From Kineosphaera limosa NBRC 100340 (GTDB lineage Bacteria; Actinomycetota; Actinomycetes; Actinomycetales; Dermatophilaceae): a DNA stretch of 62,323 nucleotides. The notes beneath the pieces are model-generated. The model saw nothing but the letters and a program-made list of their open reading frames with translations, did no database searches and was not told where the DNA came from. Position numbers and translations under genes: made by a program. The stretch covers positions 1 to 62,323 of the forward strand of contig NZ_BAHD01000021.1 of NCBI RefSeq assembly GCF_000298215.1, in the 5' to 3' direction. Shown here in pieces: positions 1 to 8,792 of this stretch; within the stretch, counting starts at the first letter, position 1; each line of letters opens with the position of its first letter.

Positions 1-1
1 C

Positions 2-1309
2 ACCGTCCTTGACCAGCTCATCGGCTGGCTCGGCGAGGGCGCCACCCGGAAGAACATTGCGGAGTTCGAGGACGTGCTGCTCTCCCAATACGGCACCCAA
101 ACCACCCTCGAGGACGAGCACGAACAGAAACGCGCCAACCGGACCATGTCCGCGCTGAGCTTGAACTCCAAGACCGGGATGTACGAGTCCAAGATCGTCA
201 TGGACCCCGTCAACGAGGCCGTGTTCAGCGCCGCCCTCCACGCCCTGTCCAAGCCGCACGTCGATCCGGACACCGGCGAGCACGACCCCCGCACGCCCGG
301 CACTCGGCGCCTGGATGCGCTGGTGACGATGGCCACGCACGCCACGAACCCGGACAAGACCGTCCGCGGGTCCGGCTCCGCCGCCCGCATCATCGTGACC
401 ATCCCCCTTGCCGACCTGGTCGGGGGCCTGCGCAGGACGAGTCTGGCCGAACAGCTCGGGTTGTTCCCGGCCGAGGCGGAGGCCACGGCCGGCCCCCACG
501 CCGGCGCCTTCGCCGCGACAGCCACCGACAGCGACACGCCCGCCACCTGCGACAGAGGCAACGGCCCCGCCGGTACTAGCGGTCACGCCGGTACTAACGG
601 CCACGATCAGTGCTGCGACCAAGGCACGCGGGCCGCCCGCAGCGTCGGCGTGCTCAGCTCCGGCGACCTCGGACACCACGCCATCCGCTCCAGCGACGGC
701 GTGCTCGACGCCGGCGCAATCGGGCACCACACCATCCGCTCCAGCGTCGCCGGCTGTGGCACCACCCGGTTCGGGCAGGTCCTCTCGCCCGCCGACGTAC
801 GGATGCTGGCCTGCGACGCACAGATCATCCCGGCCGTCCTCGGCACCCGCAGCGAACTCCTCGACCTCGGCCACGCCCACCGGCTCGCCAAACCGGGGCT
901 CGTGACCGCACTTGAGCTGCGCGACAAAACCTGCACATACCCGGGGTGTCGAATACCGGCGGCCTGGACCGACAAACACCACCTCATCCACTGGGCCAAC
1001 GGCGGACCGACGACGGACTGGAACATGGCCTGCGTTTGCCGTTCACACCACACCGTCATCCATCGCCACGGCCACATCGGAAAGGTCACCCCCAACGGGG
1101 TCGTCTGGACGCGCGCCGACGGCACCCCCATCGGCAACCACCCACGCCACAACGACACCTCGCCAACCACGACAGGGTCGACGACGGCTGCCACGGCCAC
1201 GACGACGGACGGGCCGTCCCTCCAGCTTGGGGGCGAAGGCCGCACCCAGGCCCAGCCGCCCGAACGCAAGAGGCTGAACAGCGCCCGACGCACCATCACC
1301 ACCCAGTAG
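2..1309 (+). CDS. DUF222 / HNH endonuclease domain protein, 5' end outside window
   Basis: The frame is open from the window edge, so the N-terminus is missing; an internal GTG at 74 is not a credible start. The visible part holds the end of a DUF222 region, an Ala/Thr/Gly-rich linker, and a C-terminal HNH nuclease fold. The nuclease shows a CTYPGC zinc knuckle, a DKHHLIHW core, GGPT, an Asn and a final CRSHH pair, so the metal and zinc ligands look intact. The C-terminal tail is low complexity. Such proteins are multicopy in many actinobacterial genomes and their role is unproven: mobile homing-like nuclease, restriction, or repair. No transposase or terminal repeats are visible here to show mobility. 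Confidence 0.85.
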   Translation, partial: TVLDQLIGWLGEGATRKNIAEFEDVLLSQYGTQTTLEDEHEQKRANRTMSALSLNSKTGMYESKIVMDPVNEAVFSAALHALSKPHVDPDTGEHDPRTPGTRRLDALVTMATHATNPDKTVRGSGSAARIIVTIPLADLVGGLRRTSLAEQLGLFPAEAEATAGPHAGAFAATATDSDTPATCDRGNGPAGTSGHAGTNGHDQCCDQGTRAARSVGVLSSGDLGHHAIRSSDGVLDAGAIGHHTIRSSVAGCGTTRFGQVLSPADVRMLACDAQIIPAVLGTRSELLDLGHAHRLAKPGLVTALELRDKTCTYPGCRIPAAWTDKHHLIHWANGGPTTDWNMACVCRSHHTVIHRHGHIGKVTPNGVVWTRADGTPIGNHPRHNDTSPTTTGSTTAATATTTDGPSLQLGGEGRTQAQPPERKRLNSARRTITTQ

Positions 1310-1380
1310 CGAGCGCGGCGAACACCCAGGGCGCCCCGCGCCTCGCGAGCGCCTGCCGACGGCATCCTCCACAGCGACGC

Positions 1381-1419
1381 CCCTCAGCGACATCCCTCAG
1401 CGACATCCCTCAGCGGCGT
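1381..1419. repeat. Short 13-nt tandem repeat after the HNH gene
   Basis: Two identical units of CCCTCAGCGACAT are followed by a third degenerate unit (CCCTCAGCGGCGT), with a weaker related stretch just upstream. It lies in the 182-nt spacer between the convergent HNH and ABM genes, which shows nothing else recognisable. This is probably slippage or a decayed hairpin region rather than a functional site. Confidence 0.6.
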
Positions 1420-1491
1420 CCCCGGCCGCATCCTCACCGCGGCCGGCCCCACCTGCCAAGACTCCGGCAAGCAGGAACAAGGAGACACGTA

Positions 1492-1824
1492 CTAGCTGGT
1501 CCGCGGCTGGATCTCGCCCATCGGGGCGAAGCCGGTGACCTCCTCGGCGTCGACGTAGATGATCTGCGGCTGGGCCGCGACGATGTCAGGCATCTCGCTC
1601 ATGAAGCGCTCGACGTGCTGCTGGGCCATGTGCTCCTTGCCGGCAGCGTCGTCGCGGAAGCCTTCGATGCACACGAACGTGCCGGGCTCCAGGACACTCT
1701 CGGAGAACTCGAAGAACTCACATCCGGGCTCGGCGTTGACGGACGTCGCGTAGTAGTCGGACAGTTCGCGCCACTGCTCCATGCGGTCGGAGCGGATCGG
1801 GAACTTGACGATGATGAGGATCAC
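1492..1824 (-). CDS. Antibiotic biosynthesis monooxygenase (ABM) superfamily protein
   Basis: A 110-residue single-domain protein with the ferredoxin-like alpha/beta ABM fold. The first strand is MILIIVKFPI, followed by a helix and the motif EPGCEFFEFSES, typical of small YgiN/ActVA-like quinol monooxygenases and heme or stress ABM proteins. The start is GTG with AGGAGA about 5 nt upstream. ABM proteins are small dimeric cofactor-free oxygenases or stress proteins; no neighbour suggests a substrate. It stands alone, divergent from the next gene across 265 nt. Confidence 0.8.
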   Translation of the reverse strand: MILIIVKFPIRSDRMEQWRELSDYYATSVNAEPGCEFFEFSESVLEPGTFVCIEGFRDDAAGKEHMAQQHVERFMSEMPDIVAAQPQIIYVDAEEVTGFAPMGEIQPRTS

Positions 1825-2089
1825 GGGCTTCTCCTAAAGTCGGACCGCGCCGCAAGGCACGTGAGTGGGTTCGGCCGCACGGGTGCCGCTGGCGACATTC
1901 ACCTCGCAGCGCGCCACATGCTAGTTGCCCGCCCACGCGGCACCCGACTCGGAACGAATCCCGTGAGCCACTCGGGCGAGACGTTCTGTCGATAACTGAC
2001 AGGTACGGGGTGTGAGCGAAGGCGTCAATGATCGCTTCCCGGCAACCTCCGTGATCCACTGGAGGTGGGGATGCGCAGAGGGAAGAACA

Positions 2090-4114
2090 ATGGGACGCAA
2101 GGGATTCGCGACACTCGTCACTGCTCTGCTGGTGGGCTCGCTGGCGGTGCTCGCGCCTGCCGAGGGCAGAGCAGAGCCGGCTGCTGCCGACAATCGACCG
2201 GCCACGGAACGCCTCGCCGGCGCGTCGCGGTACGAGACCGCGGCGGCCATCGCGACGCGGGCGGGGCGAATGGCGCCGACGCAAGTGCGCATCGTCCGGG
2301 GCGACCGGCCGCTGGACGCCGTCGCGACCGCCGGGGACGCGACGCCGGTGCTCTACCTGCCGCCGAGCGGCCCCGTGCCCGAGGATGTCCGTGCGGCCTT
2401 CCAGAGTCTGTCGATGCCGTACGCCAAGGTCGTCGGCTCGACCCGCGCGCTGCCGACCGCCCGCGTGCGCCAACTCATCGGCAGCGGCAGCTTCTCGCGA
2501 GAGGGCGTCGACGACCCGGTGCAGCTCAGTTTCGATCGCGCCGCCATGGCGGCATCCTCCGGCACTGGCGACGACTGCACCGGCTACGAGGTCCATGGGC
2601 TGACCGTCACCCCGTCGACCCCGGTAACCGCGGCGGCCGTCGCGCTTCAGGCCGCCACGGCCGCTCCCATGGTGGCCCCGGCCGTGCTGCTCCCGCCGAC
2701 CGGACGAATGCCCCGCCCCACGTCCTCCGACGCGTGCCAGCGCTACCGATTCCACACGGCCCCAGCCGTCATCGGTGGGCCGGGTGCACTATCCGATGCA
2801 CGAGTCGCCTCCTTCGCCCGACTCCTGGGCGCGCCGGTCGCCGCGCAGCCCGATCGGATCGCCGGGGCCGATCGGTACGCCACATCCGCGCTCCTGTCCC
2901 GCCGGGCGTTCTCCGACGGGGCCGCCACCGTCTACCTCGCCGGCGGCGACGCCGGGCCGGACGCAGCGGCCGCCACCGGACTGACCGACGGACCGGTCCT
3001 GCTGGTTCCGCCCTGCGCGCTGCCCCGCGAAGTCGCAACGGAGATCACTCGCCTGCAACCGGACCGCATCGTCGCGCTCGGCTCCGATCGGCTCGTCTGC
3101 GACCAGATACTGCAGCAGGCACGCGCCGGCACGACGACACGGCCGACGGTGGCGGTATCGGACATCGCAACGTCGGCCTTCACCTCGTGTGCGCTCGCGG
3201 ACGACGGCGCAGTCCTGTGCTGGGGCGAGGGCGTACCCGGCGCCAACCGGCTGATCCTGGCCCCCCGCGACGTGCCCTCCGTGCGCGGGCGGTTCGTGTC
3301 GCTGACAAGCACAGGCAGGTCGACGTCCTCAACCATGTCAGTCTGCGGGATCACGCACGCACGCGCTCTGGAGTGCCTCCCGGCGCCCGTCAACGATCGA
3401 CCAGGCGCCTTCACACCCGTCCCAGGCCTCGCCGATGTTGTCGATGTGGCCATCGCCTTCGACACCGCCTGTGCGGTCACTGCTCACGGTCGCGTGTGGT
3501 GCTGGGGCAGCAACGGGGCCGGTCAGCTCGGCACCGGCACCAGGGAGCCGAATGACGGCCGCAAGCAAGCGCCCACCCTCGTCCCCGCGGTGGGCGACGC
3601 CGTGAAGATCACGATGAGCCTGCGCGCGGCGTGCGCCCTCAGTCGCGCCGGAGTCGTCACGTGTTGGGGCGCTGAGCTCCCCCCGGATCCCGGCGCCGGG
3701 CTCACCGTGCACGCGCCGACCACGATCGCCGGCCTGCCCGCGGACGTTACCGACATCAGTCTCGGCGGGGACGACCGACTCACTGTGCGCACCTCCGCCG
3801 GTGAGGTCCTCAGTGTCGCCGAGTCCCCCTTCGCGACGTCCCGACCGGCGTCGGCGCCCTGGGCCACGAACGCCGAAGGACTCACCGAGGGCGAGGGATG
3901 CGCCCTTCATCCGGACGGCACGCAAACCTGTCTAGACATGGTTGGAGCGCTCGAGCATCGCCGTGCCGCGGGGCCCGGTCGCGTGGTGGCCACCTCGGAC
4001 GGCTGCGTCGTTCTGGACAGCGGAGCCCTCGCCTGTCGGGGACGGAACACCGGCGACGGCACCACCCACACCCGGCGGACGTGGGTGACCCCGCTGGGCA
4101 TCCGGTCGCCGTGA
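2090..4114 (+). CDS. Secreted cell-wall-binding repeat (CWB2) and RCC1-repeat protein
   Basis: About 674 residues starting at the ATG behind GAGGGAAGA; the frame is open further upstream without a good ribosome site. An N-terminal signal peptide (MGRKGFATLVTALLVGSLAV, then APAEGRA) implies export. Two CWB2-type units follow, recognised by ERLAGASRYETA and DRIAGADRYATS, a fold that anchors proteins to cell-wall polymers. The second half carries RCC1-like beta-propeller blades with repeated Cys-Ala-Leu ... Cys-Trp-Gly patterns (CALADDGAVLCWG, CAVTAHGRVWCWG, CALSRAGVVTCWG), whose paired cysteines could form disulfides within a blade. It is probably a surface protein mediating binding; the ligand is unknown. 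It is monocistronic. Confidence 0.85.
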   Translation: MGRKGFATLVTALLVGSLAVLAPAEGRAEPAAADNRPATERLAGASRYETAAAIATRAGRMAPTQVRIVRGDRPLDAVATAGDATPVLYLPPSGPVPEDVRAAFQSLSMPYAKVVGSTRALPTARVRQLIGSGSFSREGVDDPVQLSFDRAAMAASSGTGDDCTGYEVHGLTVTPSTPVTAAAVALQAATAAPMVAPAVLLPPTGRMPRPTSSDACQRYRFHTAPAVIGGPGALSDARVASFARLLGAPVAAQPDRIAGADRYATSALLSRRAFSDGAATVYLAGGDAGPDAAAATGLTDGPVLLVPPCALPREVATEITRLQPDRIVALGSDRLVCDQILQQARAGTTTRPTVAVSDIATSAFTSCALADDGAVLCWGEGVPGANRLILAPRDVPSVRGRFVSLTSTGRSTSSTMSVCGITHARALECLPAPVNDRPGAFTPVPGLADVVDVAIAFDTACAVTAHGRVWCWGSNGAGQLGTGTREPNDGRKQAPTLVPAVGDAVKITMSLRAACALSRAGVVTCWGAELPPDPGAGLTVHAPTTIAGLPADVTDISLGGDDRLTVRTSAGEVLSVAESPFATSRPASAPWATNAEGLTEGEGCALHPDGTQTCLDMVGALEHRRAAGPGRVVATSDGCVVLDSGALACRGRNTGDGTTHTRRTWVTPLGIRSP

Positions 4115-4195
4115 ACAGAGCAGCGCGAACACGATGAGGACCGACGGGTCCGGCTGATGGACAAGCGCCTAGATGCCATGCGCGGCTGTACCCGC

Positions 4196-4648
4196 TCAGT
4201 TCGTCAGGGCCGCCTTGACCGCCGCGGCTACGCGGCCCCCCTCGGCTCGGCCGGCCACGGTGACCTGGGCGGCCTTCACGACCTGACCCATCTGCTTCAT
4301 GCTGGTCGCGCCGGTCTCGGCGACGGCGTCGGCGACGATCTGCGCCAGCTCCTCGTCGGTGAGCTGCGCCGGCAGGTAGGCCTCGATGAACACCAGCTCC
4401 GCATTCTCCCGGTCGGCCAGCTCTTGGCGGCCGGCATCGGTGTAGGTGGCCGCCGACTCCTTGCGCTTCTTGGCCTCTTTGGCCAGCACCTTGAGCACCT
4501 CCTCGTCGCTGAGCTCGTGCGCCGTCTTGCCCGCCACCTGCGCCGTCTGGATCGCCGCCAGCACCATCCGCAGGGTCGCCGAACGTACCTGCTCGCGCTC
4601 GCGCATGGAGGTGTGCAGGTCGGCTTGGATCGTCTCCTTGAGGCTCAT
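4196..4648 (-). CDS. GatB/YqeY domain protein
   Basis: A 150-residue protein starting at ATG (MSLKETIQADLHTSMRER). It matches the free-standing YqeY family: helical, with the characteristic REREQVRSATLRMVLAAIQ helix and EAYLPAQLTDEEL segment. YqeY proteins resemble the tail domain of GatB, which binds tRNA in the Glu/Asp-tRNA amidotransferase; the cellular role of the solo form is not established. Length is normal. The gene is divergent from the decarboxylase across 195 nt. A much longer frame continuing upstream through the decarboxylase is an antisense artefact. Confidence 0.88.
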   Translation of the reverse strand: MSLKETIQADLHTSMREREQVRSATLRMVLAAIQTAQVAGKTAHELSDEEVLKVLAKEAKKRKESAATYTDAGRQELADRENAELVFIEAYLPAQLTDEELAQIVADAVAETGATSMKQMGQVVKAAQVTVAGRAEGGRVAAAVKAALTN

Positions 4649-4843
4649 GCCCCCATCCTCACACCCTCGGCGTCCCCGCTTCGAACGGTTTGCCGCCACG
4701 CCCGTGCGTGTAAAACCTGGGTTTCTGGACCATCGCGCACCCACGGCCAGGCGCGATGTGGTCGCTAAGGTCGGACAACCACCGCATGCGGACCCCGGCG
4801 AGAGGACCAAACGATTGCCATCCACCCCGACCGTCCGCGCCGA

Positions 4844-7567
4844 ATGCGGGTCTCCGCACTGGCTGCCATGGCCAACCCCTCCTCCCAGCGCCTCGACAAC
4901 TGGCACCTGCTCGACGACGCCACCCAGCAGCTCGCCGCCGTGCACCGCGCCGGGCTCGACGTCACCACGGAGAAGGCCCGCGTCACGCGGCTCATGGACC
5001 GCCTCGCCGCCTACGAACGCTTTTGGCTCTACCCCGGCACCAAGGGCCTGTCCGAGTTGCGCGCCCTGCTGCGCACCATGGACACCGCCTGGCTGTCGGC
5101 CAAGACCTCCCTGGCCGTGCGCCTCCTCGCCGAATACGGTGACCGCGCAGCCCTGTTCGACACCGACGGCAACCTCGAGGAGCAGGAGCTCGTCGCCCGC
5201 GCCGCCAACCAGCAGTTCTTCACCGTGCTGCTCGCCGACGACTCCCCCGTCACCGCCCCCGAGGGTCTGGCCGGGGCGCTGCGCAAGCTGCGCCGCCCCG
5301 AGGACGCCACGCTGTACGAGATCCTCGTCGTGCCCAGCGTCGAAGACGCGATCACCGCCGTTGCCCTCAACGGGGAGATTCAGGCCGCGATCATCCGGCA
5401 CGACCTGCCGCTGCGCTCTCGCGACCGCCTGCCGATCATGACCACCCTGCTCGGCGTCGAGTCGATGAAGGTCCGCACCGACCGCACCTACGACTGGATC
5501 GAGTGCGGCCAGTGGATCCGCGAGCTGCGGCCCCGCATCGACCTGTACCTGCTGACCGACGAGTCGTTCGTCGTCAGCGACCAGGAGGCCACCGACCTCT
5601 ACGACCGCACCTTCTACCGGCTCAACGACGTCACCGACCTGAACTCCACCGTGCTCGCCGGCATCCTCGAGCGCTACCGAGCACCGTTCTTCGACGCCCT
5701 GCGCGCCTACGCCAAATCCCCCGTCGGCCAGTTCCACGCCCTGCCCGTGGCGCGCGGCGCGAGCATCTTCAACTCCCGCACCCTGCGCGACATGGGCCAG
5801 TTCTACGGCCGCAACATCTTCATGGCCGAGACCTCCTCGACCTCCGGGGGCCTGGATTCGCTGCTCGCCCCGCACGGCACCCTCAAGGAGGCGATGGACA
5901 AGGCCTCCGAAACGTGGAACTCCGACGCCACGTTCTTCGTGACCAACGGCACCTCGACCGCCAACAAGATCGTCGTGCAGTCCCTGACCCGGCCCGGCGA
6001 CATCGTGCTCATCGACCGCAACTGCCACAAGAGCCACCACTACGGGCTCGTGCTCGCCGGCGCCCAACCGGTCTACCTCGACGCCTACCCGCTGCCCGAC
6101 TACGCCATCTACGGCGCGGTGCCGCTGGCCAAGATCAAACAGGCCCTGCTCGACCTGGAGGCCGAGGGTCGCCTCGACAAGGTGCGGATGGTGCTGCTGA
6201 CCAACTGCACCTTCGACGGGGTCGTCTACAACCCCCTGCGCGTCATGGAGGAGGTGTTGGCGATCAAGCCGGACATCTGCTTCCTGTGGGACGAGGCCTG
6301 GTTCGCCTACGCCGTCGCCGTGCCGTGGATGCGGCAGCGCACCGCCATGGTCGCCGCCCAGAAGCTCTCCGAACGACTCCATTCCGCTGGCTACCGGCGG
6401 GAGTACCGGCTGTGGCGGGAGGCGATGGCCGACATCCCCCGCGAGGAGTGGGTGAATCACCGGCTGCTGCCCGACCCCGACGCCGCCCGGGTGCGGGTGT
6501 ACGCCACCCATTCCACACACAAGTCTTTGTCGGCGCTGCGGCAGGCGTCGATGATCCACATCCGCGACGAGGACTACAACCGGCTGGCCGCCGAGCCGTT
6601 CGGCGAGGCCTTCCTGACGCACACCTCGACCTCGCCCAACCAGCAGCTGCTCGCCTCCCTCGACCTGGCCCGCCGGCAGGTCGACATCGAGGGCTTCCTC
6701 ATGGTGCGCCGCGCCTACAAGATGGCGCTGGCGTTCCGCCAGCGAGTCACCGCCGACCCGCTCATCAGCAAGTGGTTCGGCATCGTCACCGAAAGCTCGC
6801 TCGTGCCGAGCGAGTTTCGCGCCTCGATGCAGGGCGGCCGGCAACGCCACGCCAACCAGATCGGCCGCTGGAACGAGGCGCTGCAACACGACGAGTTCGT
6901 GCTCGACCCCACCCGCGTGACCCTCGACATCGGGCGCACCGGCCTCAACGGCTACGACTTCCGCGAGTCGGTACTGATGGGCCGGTTCGGCATCCAGATC
7001 AACAAAACCTCGATCAACTCCGTGCTGCTGATCTTCACGATCGGGGTCACCTGGTCCAGCGTGCACTTCCTGCTCGACGCGCTGCGTCGCATCTGCGAGG
7101 AGCTCGAACGCGACCAGCAGGCCGCCAGCCGCGCCGAACTCGTGCTCATGGAGCGCCGCGTCGAACGGCTCACCCACAATCTGCCCGCCCTGCCCGACTT
7201 CAGCGCCTTCGACCCCGCGTTCCAGCCCCGCAAGGGTGCCCGCGACGGCGACATCCGCCGCGCGTTCTACGCCGGCTACTCCGAGACCGACCGCGAGTAC
7301 GTGCCGCTGTCCGAGGCCGCCCTGCGGATCCGCGACGGGCGCCGGCTCGTGTCGGCCACCTTCGTCGTTCCATACCCGCCGGGCTTCCCGGTGCTCGTCC
7401 CCGGGCAGGTGCTCTCCGCCGAGATCGTCGACTTTCTCATCGGCCTCGACGTGCACGAGATCCACGGTTACCGGCCGAATCTCGGGCTCTCGGTCTTCAC
7501 CGAAGACGCGCTGGCCCGCTTCGACCATGCCGGGCCGCGCCCGTGGGAGCCGGCCGTCGAAGCCTGA
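4844..7567 (+). CDS. Orn/Lys/Arg-type PLP-dependent decarboxylase
   Basis: Fold-type I PLP enzyme of the basic amino-acid decarboxylase family, about 907 residues against 700-780 for the classic enzymes. The N-terminal ~120 residues form a long helical extension. Visible hallmarks are TSSTSGGLDSLL and ATFFVTNGTSTANK (PLP phosphate binding), DRNCHKSHHYG, the WDEAWFAY aspartate, and STHKSLSALRQ with Schiff-base Lys560. Substrate (Lys, Arg or Orn) cannot be read off. The product would be a polyamine or an acid-stress diamine. ATG 4844 is not preceded by a good ribosome site; ATG 4868 is also possible, and the best Shine-Dalgarno (GAGAGGA) stands before an in-frame ATT at 4814. Confidence 0.88.
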   Translation: MRVSALAAMANPSSQRLDNWHLLDDATQQLAAVHRAGLDVTTEKARVTRLMDRLAAYERFWLYPGTKGLSELRALLRTMDTAWLSAKTSLAVRLLAEYGDRAALFDTDGNLEEQELVARAANQQFFTVLLADDSPVTAPEGLAGALRKLRRPEDATLYEILVVPSVEDAITAVALNGEIQAAIIRHDLPLRSRDRLPIMTTLLGVESMKVRTDRTYDWIECGQWIRELRPRIDLYLLTDESFVVSDQEATDLYDRTFYRLNDVTDLNSTVLAGILERYRAPFFDALRAYAKSPVGQFHALPVARGASIFNSRTLRDMGQFYGRNIFMAETSSTSGGLDSLLAPHGTLKEAMDKASETWNSDATFFVTNGTSTANKIVVQSLTRPGDIVLIDRNCHKSHHYGLVLAGAQPVYLDAYPLPDYAIYGAVPLAKIKQALLDLEAEGRLDKVRMVLLTNCTFDGVVYNPLRVMEEVLAIKPDICFLWDEAWFAYAVAVPWMRQRTAMVAAQKLSERLHSAGYRREYRLWREAMADIPREEWVNHRLLPDPDAARVRVYATHSTHKSLSALRQASMIHIRDEDYNRLAAEPFGEAFLTHTSTSPNQQLLASLDLARRQVDIEGFLMVRRAYKMALAFRQRVTADPLISKWFGIVTESSLVPSEFRASMQGGRQRHANQIGRWNEALQHDEFVLDPTRVTLDIGRTGLNGYDFRESVLMGRFGIQINKTSINSVLLIFTIGVTWSSVHFLLDALRRICEELERDQQAASRAELVLMERRVERLTHNLPALPDFSAFDPAFQPRKGARDGDIRRAFYAGYSETDREYVPLSEAALRIRDGRRLVSATFVVPYPPGFPVLVPGQVLSAEIVDFLIGLDVHEIHGYRPNLGLSVFTEDALARFDHAGPRPWEPAVEA

Positions 7568-7710
7568 CCCTCTGCCCGACAGCCGACTCGCCCGAGCGAC
7601 GCGGCGTCCCGGCCAACGCGTGGCACCGGTCCGCCAGGGGCTCACCGGCGTGCCGCCGTCCCGGCGATGTGGTGGGGTGAAGGCAACAGCGACATGAGGA
7701 GGAGTGGCGC

Positions 7711-8685
7711 ATGACCGATCCGACACCGCTGGGGCGAGACGGGGGCCGACGCGGGCGGGAGCCGGTGTTGCTGCGGGTGCCCGCATGGGGACCGTATGCG
7801 CTGGCCGTGCACGGCGGCGCCGGGCCGCGGGGCCGACACACGGACGAGCCGGACCGCAGCGAACACGAAGCCGGGCTGAAGCGGTCGCTGTCCGCCGGAG
7901 AAGAGGTGCTGCAGGCCGGCGGGAGCGCGGCCGACGCCGTGTGCGCCGCCGTCGTGCAGCTCGAGGACTGCGAGCTGTTCAACGCCGGAGTCGGAGCCGC
8001 GCTGACCCAGGCCGGCACCGCCGAACTCGACGCCTGCCTCATGACCGGAGACGGCTGCGCCGGCGCTGTCGCCGTCGCCAGGTACGCGCGCAACCCGATC
8101 CTGGCGGCCCGCGCCGTCATGGCGCACACCCGGCACGTGCTGCTCGCCGACCCCGACCCGCGGCGGCTGCGTGAGTGGGGCTGCGCCGTGGCCGACCCGG
8201 CTGAGTTCGTCACGCAGCGGGCGCTCACCGCGTTGGCCGACCGCGCGGGATCGCGGGAACCCAGGGGATCGGAGAGCGAGGCGCACGGGACCGTCGGCGC
8301 GGTCGCCCGCGATCGGGATGGGCGGGTCGCGGCGGCCACCTCGACGGGCGGCCTGACCGGCCAGCTGGTCGGGCGCATCGGCGACAGCCCGCTGCCCGGC
8401 GCGGGGACCTTCGCCGACGACGCGACGCTCGCCATCTCCGCCACGGGCACCGGTGAGTTCTTCGTGCGGGGCGCCTTCGCGCACGACGTCTTCGCCCGGA
8501 TGCGCTACGGCGGGTGGCCCCTGGACGAGGCCCTCGCGGCCGCGCTGACCGAGCTCATCGCCGCCCGCGGGGCCGACGGCGGCGCGATCAGCGTGACCCC
8601 CGCCGGCGACGTCGTGCTGGCCTACAACTCCGAGCAGATGTACCGCGGCTACCTCGACGCCCGCGGCCCCACGGCCCTCATCTGA
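7711..8685 (+). CDS. Isoaspartyl peptidase / L-asparaginase (Ntn hydrolase, asparaginase_2)
   Basis: 324 residues with the asparaginase type 2 architecture: YALAVHGGAGPRG near residue 30, GGSAADAVCAAVVQLED, LFNAGVGAAL, and the self-cleavage site HGTVGAVARD in which Thr194 becomes the N-terminal nucleophile. A downstream TGGL and GTGEFF complete the active-site pattern. The precursor should cleave into alpha and beta chains and hydrolyse beta-aspartyl dipeptides and asparagine. The start is ATG with GAGGAGT upstream. The last codons are followed after 33 nt by a perfect palindrome, family A. Confidence 0.9.
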   Translation: MTDPTPLGRDGGRRGREPVLLRVPAWGPYALAVHGGAGPRGRHTDEPDRSEHEAGLKRSLSAGEEVLQAGGSAADAVCAAVVQLEDCELFNAGVGAALTQAGTAELDACLMTGDGCAGAVAVARYARNPILAARAVMAHTRHVLLADPDPRRLREWGCAVADPAEFVTQRALTALADRAGSREPRGSESEAHGTVGAVARDRDGRVAAATSTGGLTGQLVGRIGDSPLPGAGTFADDATLAISATGTGEFFVRGAFAHDVFARMRYGGWPLDEALAAALTELIAARGADGGAISVTPAGDVVLAYNSEQMYRGYLDARGPTALI

Positions 8686-8718
8686 TGCTCATCTGACCCT
8701 CGTGTGACACGGTCTGCT

Positions 8719-8772
8719 GATTACAGTGTTCGCTTTTGCATCCCTGACCGTGCAAAAGCGAACACTGTAATC
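8719..8772. repeat. Family A palindrome, copy 1 (perfect 22-bp stem)
   Basis: Arms 8719-8740 and 8751-8772 are exact reverse complements around a 10-nt loop. The core AGTGTTCGCTTTTGC is shared with copies at about 23.0 and 55.1 kb, while the outermost bases differ between copies. It sits between convergent asparaginase and YbaK genes, so it could serve as a bidirectional transcription terminator. There is no classical U-tract, and the sequence conservation over distant loci is more than a terminator needs. Confidence 0.85.
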
Positions 8773-8792
8773 CGGGCTCAGGTTTCGCCAGC

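Noticed and set aside
4649-7786. Very long minus-strand frame (over 1000 codons) extending the YqeY gene through the decarboxylase
   Set aside because: It is antisense to a well-supported enzyme; its translation is Gly/Asp/His/Gln-biased with no domain, as expected opposite a high-GC3 gene. Only the part from ATG 4648 is real.
8719-8772. tRNA or other folded structural RNA
   Set aside because: The structure is a single uninterrupted stem; no cloverleaf. No tRNA was recognised anywhere in the window.
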